This document shows positions 1-6,900 of a stretch of 64,000 nt of DNA, in pieces; position 1 is the stretch's first letter, and the number at the start of each line of letters is the position of its first letter. The position numbers and the translations under genes are program-made. The notes beneath the pieces were generated by a model. It ran no database searches. It saw only the letters and a program-made list of their open reading frames with translations, and had not been told where the DNA came from. The DNA comes from Planctomycetia bacterium (GTDB taxonomy: Bacteria > Planctomycetota > Planctomycetia > Pirellulales > JACPPG01), in NCBI GenBank assembly GCA_016191115.1, contig JACPPG010000067.1:30206-94205 (forward strand). Reading direction: 5' to 3'.

Positions 1-82
1 TCGAGTCGGTCATGCGATCCAGATGATCCATCACGATCATGCCGTGCAAGTGATCCAACGAAATCCAGTCGCGATTGTGCAT
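1..82 (-). CDS. Partial N-terminus of gene translationally coupled to the GT4 gene
   Basis: The ATG of this frame overlaps the stop of the upstream glycosyltransferase as TAATG (stop 84-82, start 82-80), an arrangement typical of translational coupling. Only 27 codons are inside the window. The peptide contains the segment DHLDRMTDS, which resembles the opening of six-hairpin glycosidase-like proteins often encoded next to planctomycete and proteobacterial GT4 enzymes. That assignment is an inference from a very short peptide and the neighbour. The gene runs off the left edge. Confidence 0.55.
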   Translation of the reverse strand, partial: MHNRDWISLDHLHGMIVMDHLDRMTDS

Positions 83-1317
83 TACGAGCCTTCCACCAGG
101 AATTCCTTGTGCTGGCCGTTAGCGCTGGGCGTCGCGATGCGTCGGCCCTGGGCCGGCGGCCGGCTGGCCTCGCTCGCCGAAACAATGTGATGGAAGAGCT
201 CGAGATACTGCCGGCCGACGCTCGACCAGAACATCGGCTTCGCGTATTCGTACGCTTTGCGCCGCGTCTCAAGTCGAAATGCATCGTCGCTCAAAAACCG
301 CAGCGTCGCATCGGCCATCGGATCGCTCTGGGCAAACGGCACCAGAAGCCCCCGCCCTTTCGCCAGCACTTCCTTGGCGTACAGGTAAGGAGTGCTCACC
401 ACCGCCCGGCCGGCTGCCAGAGCGTACGCCAGCGTGCCGCTGGCAATCTGGTCTTTGCCAGGGTACGGCGTGACGTACACGTCGCACGCTTGCAGGTGCA
501 CGAGCAGATCGGCGAGACTGAGATACTTATTCACGAAACGCACGTGGGCGGCGACTCCCAGCGCACGGGCCATTTCCACCAGACTTTCTCTGTAGGTTTC
601 GCCTTCCTGCCGCCTGACCTGTGGGTGCGTGACGCCGACGATCAGATACACGACGTTCGGAAAGGCGGCCGCGATCCGCGGCATGGCCTGAATCATGTAC
701 TCAAGCCCTTTGCCGCGATTGATCAGCCCGAAGGTGCATATGACGCGGCGCCCCTCGAGCCCGAGCCGTGCCTTACACGTATTGTCCGATCGGAAGGCGA
801 CATCCGGCACGCCGTGGGGGATCACGTGTACGCCGGGCCCCGCCACGTGGTACACCTTGGCCAAAAGCCGCGCGGCGACATCCGCCATGACCACGATTCC
901 CTCGCTATGGGCCGCGAGGCTGCGGATCAGTCGCCGCGGCAGCGGGGCCGGCCTGGTCAATAGCGTGTGAAAGGTGCAAACAATGGGCTTGCGGCACGCT
1001 CGGACAAAACTCAACACGCGCCCGCCCCATTTACCGGGATAGAGGCCGAACTCGTGCTGCAAGCTGACGACGTCGCACGGACCGTCATTGGCCACTTCGG
1101 CCGCGAGATGGTAGGCGTTTGGATCGCCGTTGTCGATGATGTGGACGACGCGGGGATCGTCGTAGCACAGGGTGCGGGTCTTTTGGATCGCCGCCAGCGA
1201 CGAGACCGAATCATTCGCGGCGCGATCGACCGCGTCGGCCGAGTCCCTCGTGAACGTCGCCAACCCGCACTCTTCCGGCGGATAGGTGGATACAAACAGC
1301 GGTCGCACGTTAAACAT
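82..1317 (-). CDS. Glycosyltransferase family 4 (GT-B fold)
   Basis: A 411-residue cytoplasmic GT4-type glycosyltransferase that would move a sugar from a nucleotide-sugar donor to a glycan or lipid acceptor. Visible family features are the N-terminal Rossmann start (RPLFVSTYPPEECG), the inter-domain IPHGVPDV motif, the C-terminal domain opening GLINRGKGLEYMIQAMP, and the donor-binding loop with SGTLAYALAAGRAVVSTPY. I chose the ATG at 1317 because AAAGGAG lies a few bases upstream; the longer reading adds 27 residues of unrelated sequence. The stop overlaps the start of the next gene by one base, so the two are probably co-translated. The exact donor and acceptor cannot be read from sequence. 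Confidence 0.9.
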   Translation of the reverse strand: MFNVRPLFVSTYPPEECGLATFTRDSADAVDRAANDSVSSLAAIQKTRTLCYDDPRVVHIIDNGDPNAYHLAAEVANDGPCDVVSLQHEFGLYPGKWGGRVLSFVRACRKPIVCTFHTLLTRPAPLPRRLIRSLAAHSEGIVVMADVAARLLAKVYHVAGPGVHVIPHGVPDVAFRSDNTCKARLGLEGRRVICTFGLINRGKGLEYMIQAMPRIAAAFPNVVYLIVGVTHPQVRRQEGETYRESLVEMARALGVAAHVRFVNKYLSLADLLVHLQACDVYVTPYPGKDQIASGTLAYALAAGRAVVSTPYLYAKEVLAKGRGLLVPFAQSDPMADATLRFLSDDAFRLETRRKAYEYAKPMFWSSVGRQYLELFHHIVSASEASRPPAQGRRIATPSANGQHKEFLVEGS

Positions 1318-1494
1318 TCGTCTCCTTTCGACGCTCCCTTTTTCGAGCGCGGCGTGGCACTTCGTGGTCCGGCCCATTCCCGACGGCGCGGCATGCAAGA
1401 CAGGACGGCGAGAGCGGAGACATACGAACGATGTCTTCCGCCCATGCCCCGGTCAATCCGTCATCAGCATCGCGAATGAGCGCACACAGCGTCA

Positions 1495-1722
1495 TCACGC
1501 ATCGGGTGTCCGTGCGTCCTCGCGTGGTTTGCCGAGCCGTCCCTCGGCCTGGATTCGCTCCCACACCTCCAGGCGATGCACGGGAACGTTGGCATCGACT
1601 TCAAATCCCAGCCTCACTTTGCCGCCGCCCACGGTGAGCACTGTGATCTTGAGCAGGCGCTGGAAGCTGTCGTCTCCTCCAATCACCACGGATTCCTGAC
1701 TTTTCCTCGATAAGACCAGCAT
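1495..1722 (-). CDS. csrA: Carbon storage regulator CsrA/RsmA
   Basis: A 75-residue CsrA: a homodimeric RNA-binding protein that recognises GGA in hairpin loops and blocks or stabilises target mRNAs. The N-terminus MLVLSRKSQESVVIG and the segment KITVLTVGGGKVRLGFE followed by VPVHRLEV match the family, including the RNA-contacting Arg in VHRLEV. There is a short extra stretch (SFQRL) between the first strands. The start at 1722 is preceded by GGAGG. The MpsC-like gene ends 17 bases upstream on the same strand, so the two may share a transcript. In many bacteria csrA sits with flagellar genes or fliW; none is visible here. A small RNA with a GGA hairpin starts 590 bases upstream. Confidence 0.95.
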   Translation of the reverse strand: MLVLSRKSQESVVIGGDDSFQRLLKITVLTVGGGKVRLGFEVDANVPVHRLEVWERIQAEGRLGKPREDARTPDA

Positions 1723-1739
1723 CGTTAAACCTCCATTTG

Positions 1740-2159
1740 TCACGATTTGCCGCCCGCTTCACTTTCATCCCAACCGTCGGCCGATACGCTATGAGCGAGT
1801 AGATAGACCTGCACCACTGTGCCCGTCGTGAACACGTGGGTCACGACGCCGGTGCTCATTTCCACCGCCACGGCGGCTTCGCGCACGTCCACGCCGGTGA
1901 TCCGCTTGATCTCCCCCCGTAGCGGCACGGAGGAGTTGTGGAACAGTTGACGGTGGAATTCCTGCACCTGCGCAGCGCCTGTGGGCGTTTGAGCCAAGGC
2001 CTGTTCGGCCGGCGTCAGAGCGCCGTGCAAGGTAATCACTAGCGTGCTATCGCTCAGGACCGCCGTGACCGACTTGGGCACGTGGCCCGTCCGCCGCCGT
2101 TCGAAGTCACCGGCTGCCTGGGCGATCTGCTTGATCATGGCTGCGTTGGTCGTTTTCAT
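1740..2159 (-). CDS. MpsC/DUF2294 family protein, copy 1
   Basis: A 139-residue protein of the DUF2294 family, named after MpsC of the staphylococcal cation-translocating MpsABC system. The sequence shows the family pattern: an N-terminal helix (MIKQIAQAAGDFERRRTGHVPKSV), a strand with a LVITLHGALTPAEQALA segment, and ITGVDVREAAVAVEMSTGVVTHVFT near the end. No MpsA or MpsB partner is visible, so a transport role should not be assumed. I chose the ATG at 2159; upstream codons run into a structured RNA whose terminator ends about 45 bases before it. csrA follows 17 bases downstream. A second family member lies at 3508-3885 on the opposite strand. Confidence 0.8.
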   Translation of the reverse strand: MKTTNAAMIKQIAQAAGDFERRRTGHVPKSVTAVLSDSTLVITLHGALTPAEQALAQTPTGAAQVQEFHRQLFHNSSVPLRGEIKRITGVDVREAAVAVEMSTGVVTHVFTTGTVVQVYLLAHSVSADGWDESEAGGKS

Positions 2160-2204
2160 CGTGCACGTCCCGCGTGGTTTCGGCCACGCCATGCCGTCGA
2201 GCGC

Positions 2205-2256
2205 AAAAAAAAGCCGCCGCGGTCGAATGCTCGCGTGCACGCGACCACGTCGGCTT
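2205..2256 (-). terminator. Intrinsic terminator of RNA copy A
   Basis: Minus-strand arm AAGCCGACGTGGTCG (2256-2242) pairs with CGACCGCGGCGGCTT (2225-2211), with one A-G mismatch and one G-T wobble, and is followed by eight T residues (2212-2205). The mismatch lies in the 3' arm; the 5' arm is identical to the other two copies. Confidence 0.85.
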
Positions 2257-2311
2257 ACTCGTCAACGAGCCACCCGCGATTGCGGGTTGCTCTTCATTTA
2301 GTCATCCGACG
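2205..2311 (-). ncRNA. Structured small RNA, copy A
   Basis: First of three copies of a roughly 107-base element (with 3126-3237 and 13423-13534). Reading the minus strand: the 5' segment GTCGTCGGATGACTA is identical in all copies; then GAGC-AA-CCCGC, loop, GCGGG-TG-GCTC forms a hairpin whose inner pairs change together between copies; then a conserved GACGAGTAAGCC; then a terminator hairpin and a run of T. The promoter at 2317-2344 places the transcription start at about 2310, exactly at the conserved 5' end. It could be a free sRNA or a terminated leader of the MpsC-like gene 45 bases downstream. I do not recognise it as a named RNA family. Confidence 0.75.
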
Positions 2312-2316
2312 ACCGA

Positions 2317-2344
2317 AGTATAGGGCTCCGTGCGAACATAGCAA
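2317..2344 (-). promoter_or_regulatory. Sigma-70 type promoter of RNA copy A
   Basis: Minus-strand TTGCTA (2344-2339), 16-base spacer, TATACT (2322-2317). The block CGGAGCCCTATACTT around the -10 is nearly identical upstream of copies B and C, which indicates conserved independent transcription. Confidence 0.75.
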
Positions 2345-2372
2345 GTAGATTCCTTTTTCCGCGCGGCTGCAC

Positions 2373-2398
2373 AGGGGGGGGTCTGCCCTATTCGGGTT
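2373..2398. repeat. G-tract block shared upstream of RNA copies A and B
   Basis: A run of eight G followed by TCTGCCCTATTCGGGTTAT on the plus strand. A similar block (seven G, then TGTTGCCCCAATCGGGTTAC) lies at 3302-3328, at about the same distance upstream of copy B's promoter. No such block is seen before copy C. This suggests copies A and B come from a duplication that included upstream DNA. Otherwise 2345-2838 holds no gene I can support. Confidence 0.5.
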
Positions 2399-2751
2399 AT
2401 GTGTGTTTGGCGCGCCGTTGCCTGCCGCTTGGGCCAATTGCGTGATGATTCCTTAACGCACTGACGGTATTTGTCGAATGGACCGCCGATAGAGACAGAT
2501 CGCTCACACTCGTCGATTTATTCCGAACCGTCACGCTCATGGCGACCAGCTCAAAGACGCGTTCGGAGTGTCGGGATGGCGCTGCGGATGACCCCGAGGC
2601 GATGATGTCGCCTAATCCTGGTTGCCGCATCAAAGGTGCGGGGTCATCCACAGCAGTGCTCCGTTTCCCTGATCTGCGTTGTGAGTGCGATCGCCAAGGC
2701 GGGGCCTTGATGCATTAGGATCGACCGAAGAATACCTTCCTGATTCTCTGC

Positions 2752-2788
2752 CCCCTCACCCTGCCCTCTCCCGCAAGGGGCGAGGGTA
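2752..2788. repeat. CCCTCACC-type intergenic palindrome, copy 1
   Basis: C-rich CCCTCACCCTGCCCTCTCCC followed by CAAGGGGCGAGGGT, which can fold back on itself. A related element sits at 15133-15180. These sequences are common dispersed palindromes in high-GC genomes and generate spurious short ORFs. Confidence 0.6.
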
Positions 2789-2838
2789 TTGGAGGAGAAG
2801 TTATTTTTCGGGCGATCCTTAGTTCCTTGAGTCACTGA

Positions 2839-3021
2839 TCACGAGATCGCCCATGCCGGCGCATCGCTGGCCGGAAATGACTCCTCGGACGCTTCGTCGA
2901 CCGGATCCAAGACCGTGTCTTCCTCGATGCACGCGCCACGTACGTCGTGCGTCAGAAGTCGTTGCACGGGCACCGCTTTCCCGACCTCCTGGGGCGAGTT
3001 TCGTTCGACTTGGTCATTCAT
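2839..3021 (-). CDS. Small ESFPASD-motif protein
   Basis: A 60-residue acidic protein whose C-terminus DPVDEASEESFPASDAPAW matches the D..DEASEESFPASDPPAW signature of a widespread family of very small bacterial proteins of unknown role, often near stress genes. I chose the ATG at 3021, with GAGG about nine bases upstream; the longer reading enters the upstream small RNA and has atypical composition. No membrane segment or signal peptide. RNA copy B ends about 104 bases upstream on the same strand, so the gene could be read from that promoter when termination fails. The family match is from memory of the motif; the function is unknown. Confidence 0.7.
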   Translation of the reverse strand: MNDQVERNSPQEVGKAVPVQRLLTHDVRGACIEEDTVLDPVDEASEESFPASDAPAWAIS

Positions 3022-3125
3022 GTTCGCGATCCTCAATTCTCGTGGCGTGAATCCCGGAGTCGATACGGGCGGCCCGCCACCACCACTTCGGCGACAGGAA
3101 GCGCACCAACTTCGGGCGCTGCAAC

Positions 3126-3177
3126 AAAAAAGCCGGCGTGGTCGACGGCCCACAGGGGCATGCGACCACGTCGGCTT
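3126..3177 (-). terminator. Intrinsic terminator of RNA copy B
   Basis: AAGCCGACGTGGTCG (3177-3163) pairs with CGACCACGCCGGCTT (3144-3130) with a single A-C mismatch, followed by six T residues (3131-3126). Confidence 0.85.
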
Positions 3178-3237
3178 ACTCGTCACCGAGCCTCCCGCGA
3201 TTGCCGGGCTGCTCGTCATGTAGTCATCCGACGACCC
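3126..3237 (-). ncRNA. Structured small RNA, copy B
   Basis: Second copy of the element. It keeps the invariant GTCGTCGGATGACTA at its 5' end, the GAGC-AG-CCCG...CGGG-AG-GCTC hairpin, the conserved GGTGACGAGTAAGCC linker and the terminal hairpin with TTTTTT. The 5' segment CGTCGG is complementary to CCGACG in the terminator's 5' arm, which would permit an alternative fold. It lies between the divergent MpsC-like copy 2 and the ESFPASD gene. Confidence 0.75.
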
Positions 3238-3242
3238 AATCA

Positions 3243-3271
3243 AGTATAGGGCTCGGCGCCGAGAAACTCAA
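3243..3271 (-). promoter_or_regulatory. Sigma-70 type promoter of RNA copy B
   Basis: Minus-strand TTGAGT (3271-3266), 17-base spacer, TATACT (3248-3243). The spacer ends CCGAGCCC, as in copy A. Start expected at about 3236. Confidence 0.7.
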
Positions 3272-3507
3272 GTGGCACGTTCTCACGCGCGCGGATATCA
3301 TGGGGGGGTGTTGCCCCAATCGGGTTACCTTGTGAACCGTGCATTCGCACCCCTTTCCGCAAGAACCCGAGCTCGAAAACCCCGCTAACTACGATCAAGT
3401 GGAAGAGGAACTCGGCGCAACATGGCGATCAATGTGCCAGTGACGACGTGCAGTTTGTCACCCTTCAGCGCGCTGACGGGAGGGCAGGGACTGGATCGAG
3501 GTCGATA

Positions 3508-3885
3508 ATGAAGACCCAAGGCGAAATCGAGGCCGCCATCTGCGCGGGGGTGACGCAGTTTGAACAGCAATACATGGGCCGCGGGCCGAAGGATATCCAC
3601 ACCCACTTGATCGGCGATCTTCTGGTGGTTCGCCTTCAGGGGGTTTTGACGGAAGCCGAACAGCAACTGGTCCGATCATTGCCCGCCGAGAAGGGAAGGG
3701 ATCTGCTGAAGCAGGTCCGGACGCAGCTCATCGAGACGGCGCGGCCGGTTATGGTGGCGATGGTCGAGGCCGTGACAGGCGTCACGGTATTGAGCCTGCA
3801 CCACGACATCAGCACTCAAACCGGCGAGGAGGTCGTTCTCTTCACCCTGACTAAAACACCCGATTTCCGCGCGGTGCGGCGCTGA
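3508..3885 (+). CDS. MpsC/DUF2294 family protein, copy 2
   Basis: A 125-residue second DUF2294/MpsC-type protein. It aligns with copy 1: an N-terminal amphipathic helix (EIEAAICAGVTQFEQQYMGRGP), the strand LLVVRLQGVLTEAEQQLV, and VEAVTGVTVLSLHHDISTQTGEEVVLFTL. I chose the ATG at 3508, which has a GAGG upstream and where family similarity begins. It is transcribed away from the csrA/copy-1 side. No partner transporter is nearby. Function unknown beyond the family name; the two copies are clearly diverged, so this is not a recent duplication. Confidence 0.78.
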   Translation: MKTQGEIEAAICAGVTQFEQQYMGRGPKDIHTHLIGDLLVVRLQGVLTEAEQQLVRSLPAEKGRDLLKQVRTQLIETARPVMVAMVEAVTGVTVLSLHHDISTQTGEEVVLFTLTKTPDFRAVRR

Positions 3886-3897
3886 AAGCGGCAGCTC

Positions 3898-3990
3898 TCA
3901 TAGCGCCAAACGTCGACGCCTTCTATATCGCACAAGCCCCACCGCCAGCAGCGCTGCGCCGAGGCCGGCGCCCGCCAGGCCTCGCTGTGG
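3898..3990 (-). other. In-frame membrane-anchor-like tail after the stop of the dockerin protein
   Basis: In the same frame as the gene that stops at 3993-3991 (TGA), the sequence continues for 30 codons as PQRGLAGAGLGAALLAVGLV followed by RYRRRRRLAL and a second TGA at 3900-3898. This looks like a C-terminal hydrophobic anchor with a basic end, as in exosortase-type substrates. Either the upstream TGA is a nonsense change or read-through site, or two nearby frameshifts moved the frame: an alternative frame just upstream reads QRDEEHGHDHSE, a plausible linker. Confidence 0.5.
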
Positions 3991-6900
3991 TCATGCCCGT
4001 GCTCCTCGTCCCGCTGACAGGCGCCGGAAGAGTCCTGCCGCCAACTCCTCGGAGGCGCCATCGTGGGGCGAGTCCCATTCGTAATTGGCAATCAACGCAT
4101 CAATCGCCGGCGTTGCCGACGAACGATCGCCGTCGGTAGTCAGGCGCCGCGTGTCCGTGGACGCTCTTGTGAGCCGGCCGCCGCCCAGCACTGCGTCCGT
4201 GGCCCTGGCCGAGGCAATCGATAGATCACGCGCGGACAGAGAGCCTCGTTCACCGACGCCGCCGATGCGGCTGGCAGGCGACGGCTCGGCGTCAAGCGTT
4301 ACGGCGTTCGATCCAATGCGACTGGTCGAAACGAGCGGTGGTGCTTGCACGGCGGCCATGACGGTGTCGCTCTGCGCGACGCCATTTGTCGCCTTGCCCG
4401 GGGCCACCGGAGTCGCCAGGTCCGCTGCCGGCGGCGCGGCGGCGGATGGGCTCGTCGTCGCATCGAACAGGGCGCGTGGCGCCGCGAAAGCAAACGCCGC
4501 TTCGAGCGTCCCGCCGCCACTTCCACCACCGAGCGCGGCCTCGCTTCCCGCGCCGCCTCCGCCACCCAGTTGCGTGCCGCTGCCAGCTCCTGGGCCGGTG
4601 GTCAACCACCTGGCGGCGACAAGCTGAATATCGCTGATGTCGACCAGCCCGTCGGCGTTGATATCCGCGGGCGGGAAGGCCTGCAGCCAATGGACGGCAA
4701 TCGCCTGAATATCGGAAATGTCGACGATTCCATCCCCGTTCACGCTGGCAGGCAGGACTTTGAACTGGAAATCAAAACCTCCGCCCGCCACGCCATTTCC
4801 GGACGCGAAATTCGAGACCTGGTCGGTCCACTCGCCGTCGAGCAAGTGGCCGGAAAGGTCGCGGACGCCCGAGGCGGAGTCGCCATCCAGGTGGAGCGTC
4901 AGATTGTCCGTGCCGATGGGTTGCGACAGTGTCCACGTGGCTGTGAACGTCGTGTCGTCGTAGCTGAAGCCGCCGCCATCGACCGGAAGGAAGCTGTATT
5001 CCGGCAGCGTGACGCCGTTGACGACCAGGTCGCTTTGTTGGACGTCGACGTTCGAGTCGAACTGGAGCGATATCCGATCGAGTCCCTGGTTCGTCCCGGG
5101 CCTGAACCATGGCAATGTCTTGAGTTGGTCGGCGCCGCCGGGGATCGCGTAGCCGTTGACCGTCCCTAGGTTGTTGTCCTCAAGTTGGGTGTAGAAAGTC
5201 GGTTGCCAGGCGTTCGATGCCACCCACACGCCAGTTACGCGCGGTCCGGTCGTCACGACCGGGCTGACCGTGAAGCCGAAGGGGGTCTCCACGCCCATCG
5301 GGTTGCCAACGGAGTCCGTCAGGGTGCCGTATATCTTGGCCGTGTAGTCGCCGGCTGGCAAGATGCCATCTGTGTATCCGGGGAAGGTAAAGCTGGCGGT
5401 GTTCGTGCCCGCGTCGTAGGTCACGGCCATCAGGCCTGGCGGCACCTGTTGCGCCGTGGTCGTGTTGATCAATTCGAGGAAATCGACGGTCAAGGCGCTG
5501 GAGACGTCCTCGCTGAACTCGACGAAGATGGTCGGCACGAGGCCACTATCGTCGTAGCTTTGCGCGACGATGAAAGGCGCAACGGCGTCGACGTTCGGGC
5601 CGGTCTCGAAACCGCTGTATGTGAGCGTCTTGAGGTTGTCGCTGGTGACGTTGCCGCTGGCTGGCGAGCCGTTAACCACATAGTTTTGCGCCGTTGCCAG
5701 GGCCAGGTTGAGCGTGTCGCCGGGCGCGGCGGTGGGATTGCCGCCGACAATGCTGATCGCGGCAACGGCGTCGGGCTGCATGTACGCCGTGTCGGCCCCG
5801 CTACCCATTCTTAGTCCGATGATTTGGACGGAATCAAAAAACACGGACCCGCCGGGCGCAAAGAAGTTATCGCCGGCGAACGCACCAATGGTGTTCTGCG
5901 AGACGTGCAGCGTGCTCGGTGCGGTCTTGCTGTTGGTCACCTGGTTGATGCGATTCGCGGTGCCCGCGTCGCCGAAGAAATTCACGCGTCGGCCGAGCAA
6001 GTCGGAGCTCGTTGGCAGGTTCAGGGCGTCATCGCCTCCGGCGCCGTGGAAGGAGAATTCTCCGGACGCGAAGGACGTGATGTTCATGATGTCCACGGCC
6101 GGACCGGCGTAAACCGCCTTTTGCTCGGTGTTGTAGTACTCGAGCGAAACGAAATACGAGGTTGGAAACGTGCGTGAGACTTGTAGGGTGGTATTGGCGG
6201 CGGCGGTGTACGTGAAGCTATTAGCGGGGTTGGCGTTGCGGAGATTGAAAGTGTCGATCCCCTGCTCTCCGTTAAAGAGAAACGACGCGATGCTGGTAAC
6301 GTTGGCGGCCACGTCGCCGTTGCCGAAATTGCACAGGTCGTCGCCGAGGCCGCCGTTAATCGTCAAACCCATTCCAGATTTGTAGCTGTTGATGTTGTAG
6401 ACGTCGTCGCCGGCGCTGCCGGTCATGGTGATGGCTTCGAAGTCACTGGCGATTCCGAACCCACCCGAACCCACGCCGGTGATGTTTTGCGTGCCGGCAC
6501 CGAACGGATTCGCGAACGCGTATGCGGCGGGCACGGGGGAAGCGGAATCGACGACGAATAGGCTGTCGGTCCCCGCGCCGCCGCCGATGCCGACGTTTCC
6601 ATTAATGGTGAGATTGCCTTGGGCATCGTGTGGATAAAGGTAGACGTTGTCGTTTCCGCCGCCCAGCGCAATCGAGATTTGGTTTCCGACGTCGATGTCG
6701 GACGACGTCCCGTACACACCGACGTTGGTCGTGCCGCTGCCAGCGCTGAGCGACATCGCCTGCATGTTGTCGTAGTTGATGTCAAACCCCTCGGGGAACA
6801 CCGCGCCGTCCGTCGCGTAGAAACGGTCGGCGTAGAGGTAATAGCCTGCCGCGCTGCGGGTCGTTTCGTCGATGGCGAGCGTGTTATAGCCGGTGCCGCC

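Noticed and set aside
109..963. Long plus-strand frame opposite the glycosyltransferase
   Set aside because: It mirrors codons of the GT4 gene on the other strand, is Arg/His-rich and has no family signature.
2397..2651. 84-codon minus-strand frame
   Set aside because: No family match, no ribosome binding site and an atypical composition; left as noncoding.
2644..2835. 63-codon frame containing TLAPCGRGQGEGA
   Set aside because: It is the translation of a dispersed CCCTCACC-type repeat, a common false ORF.
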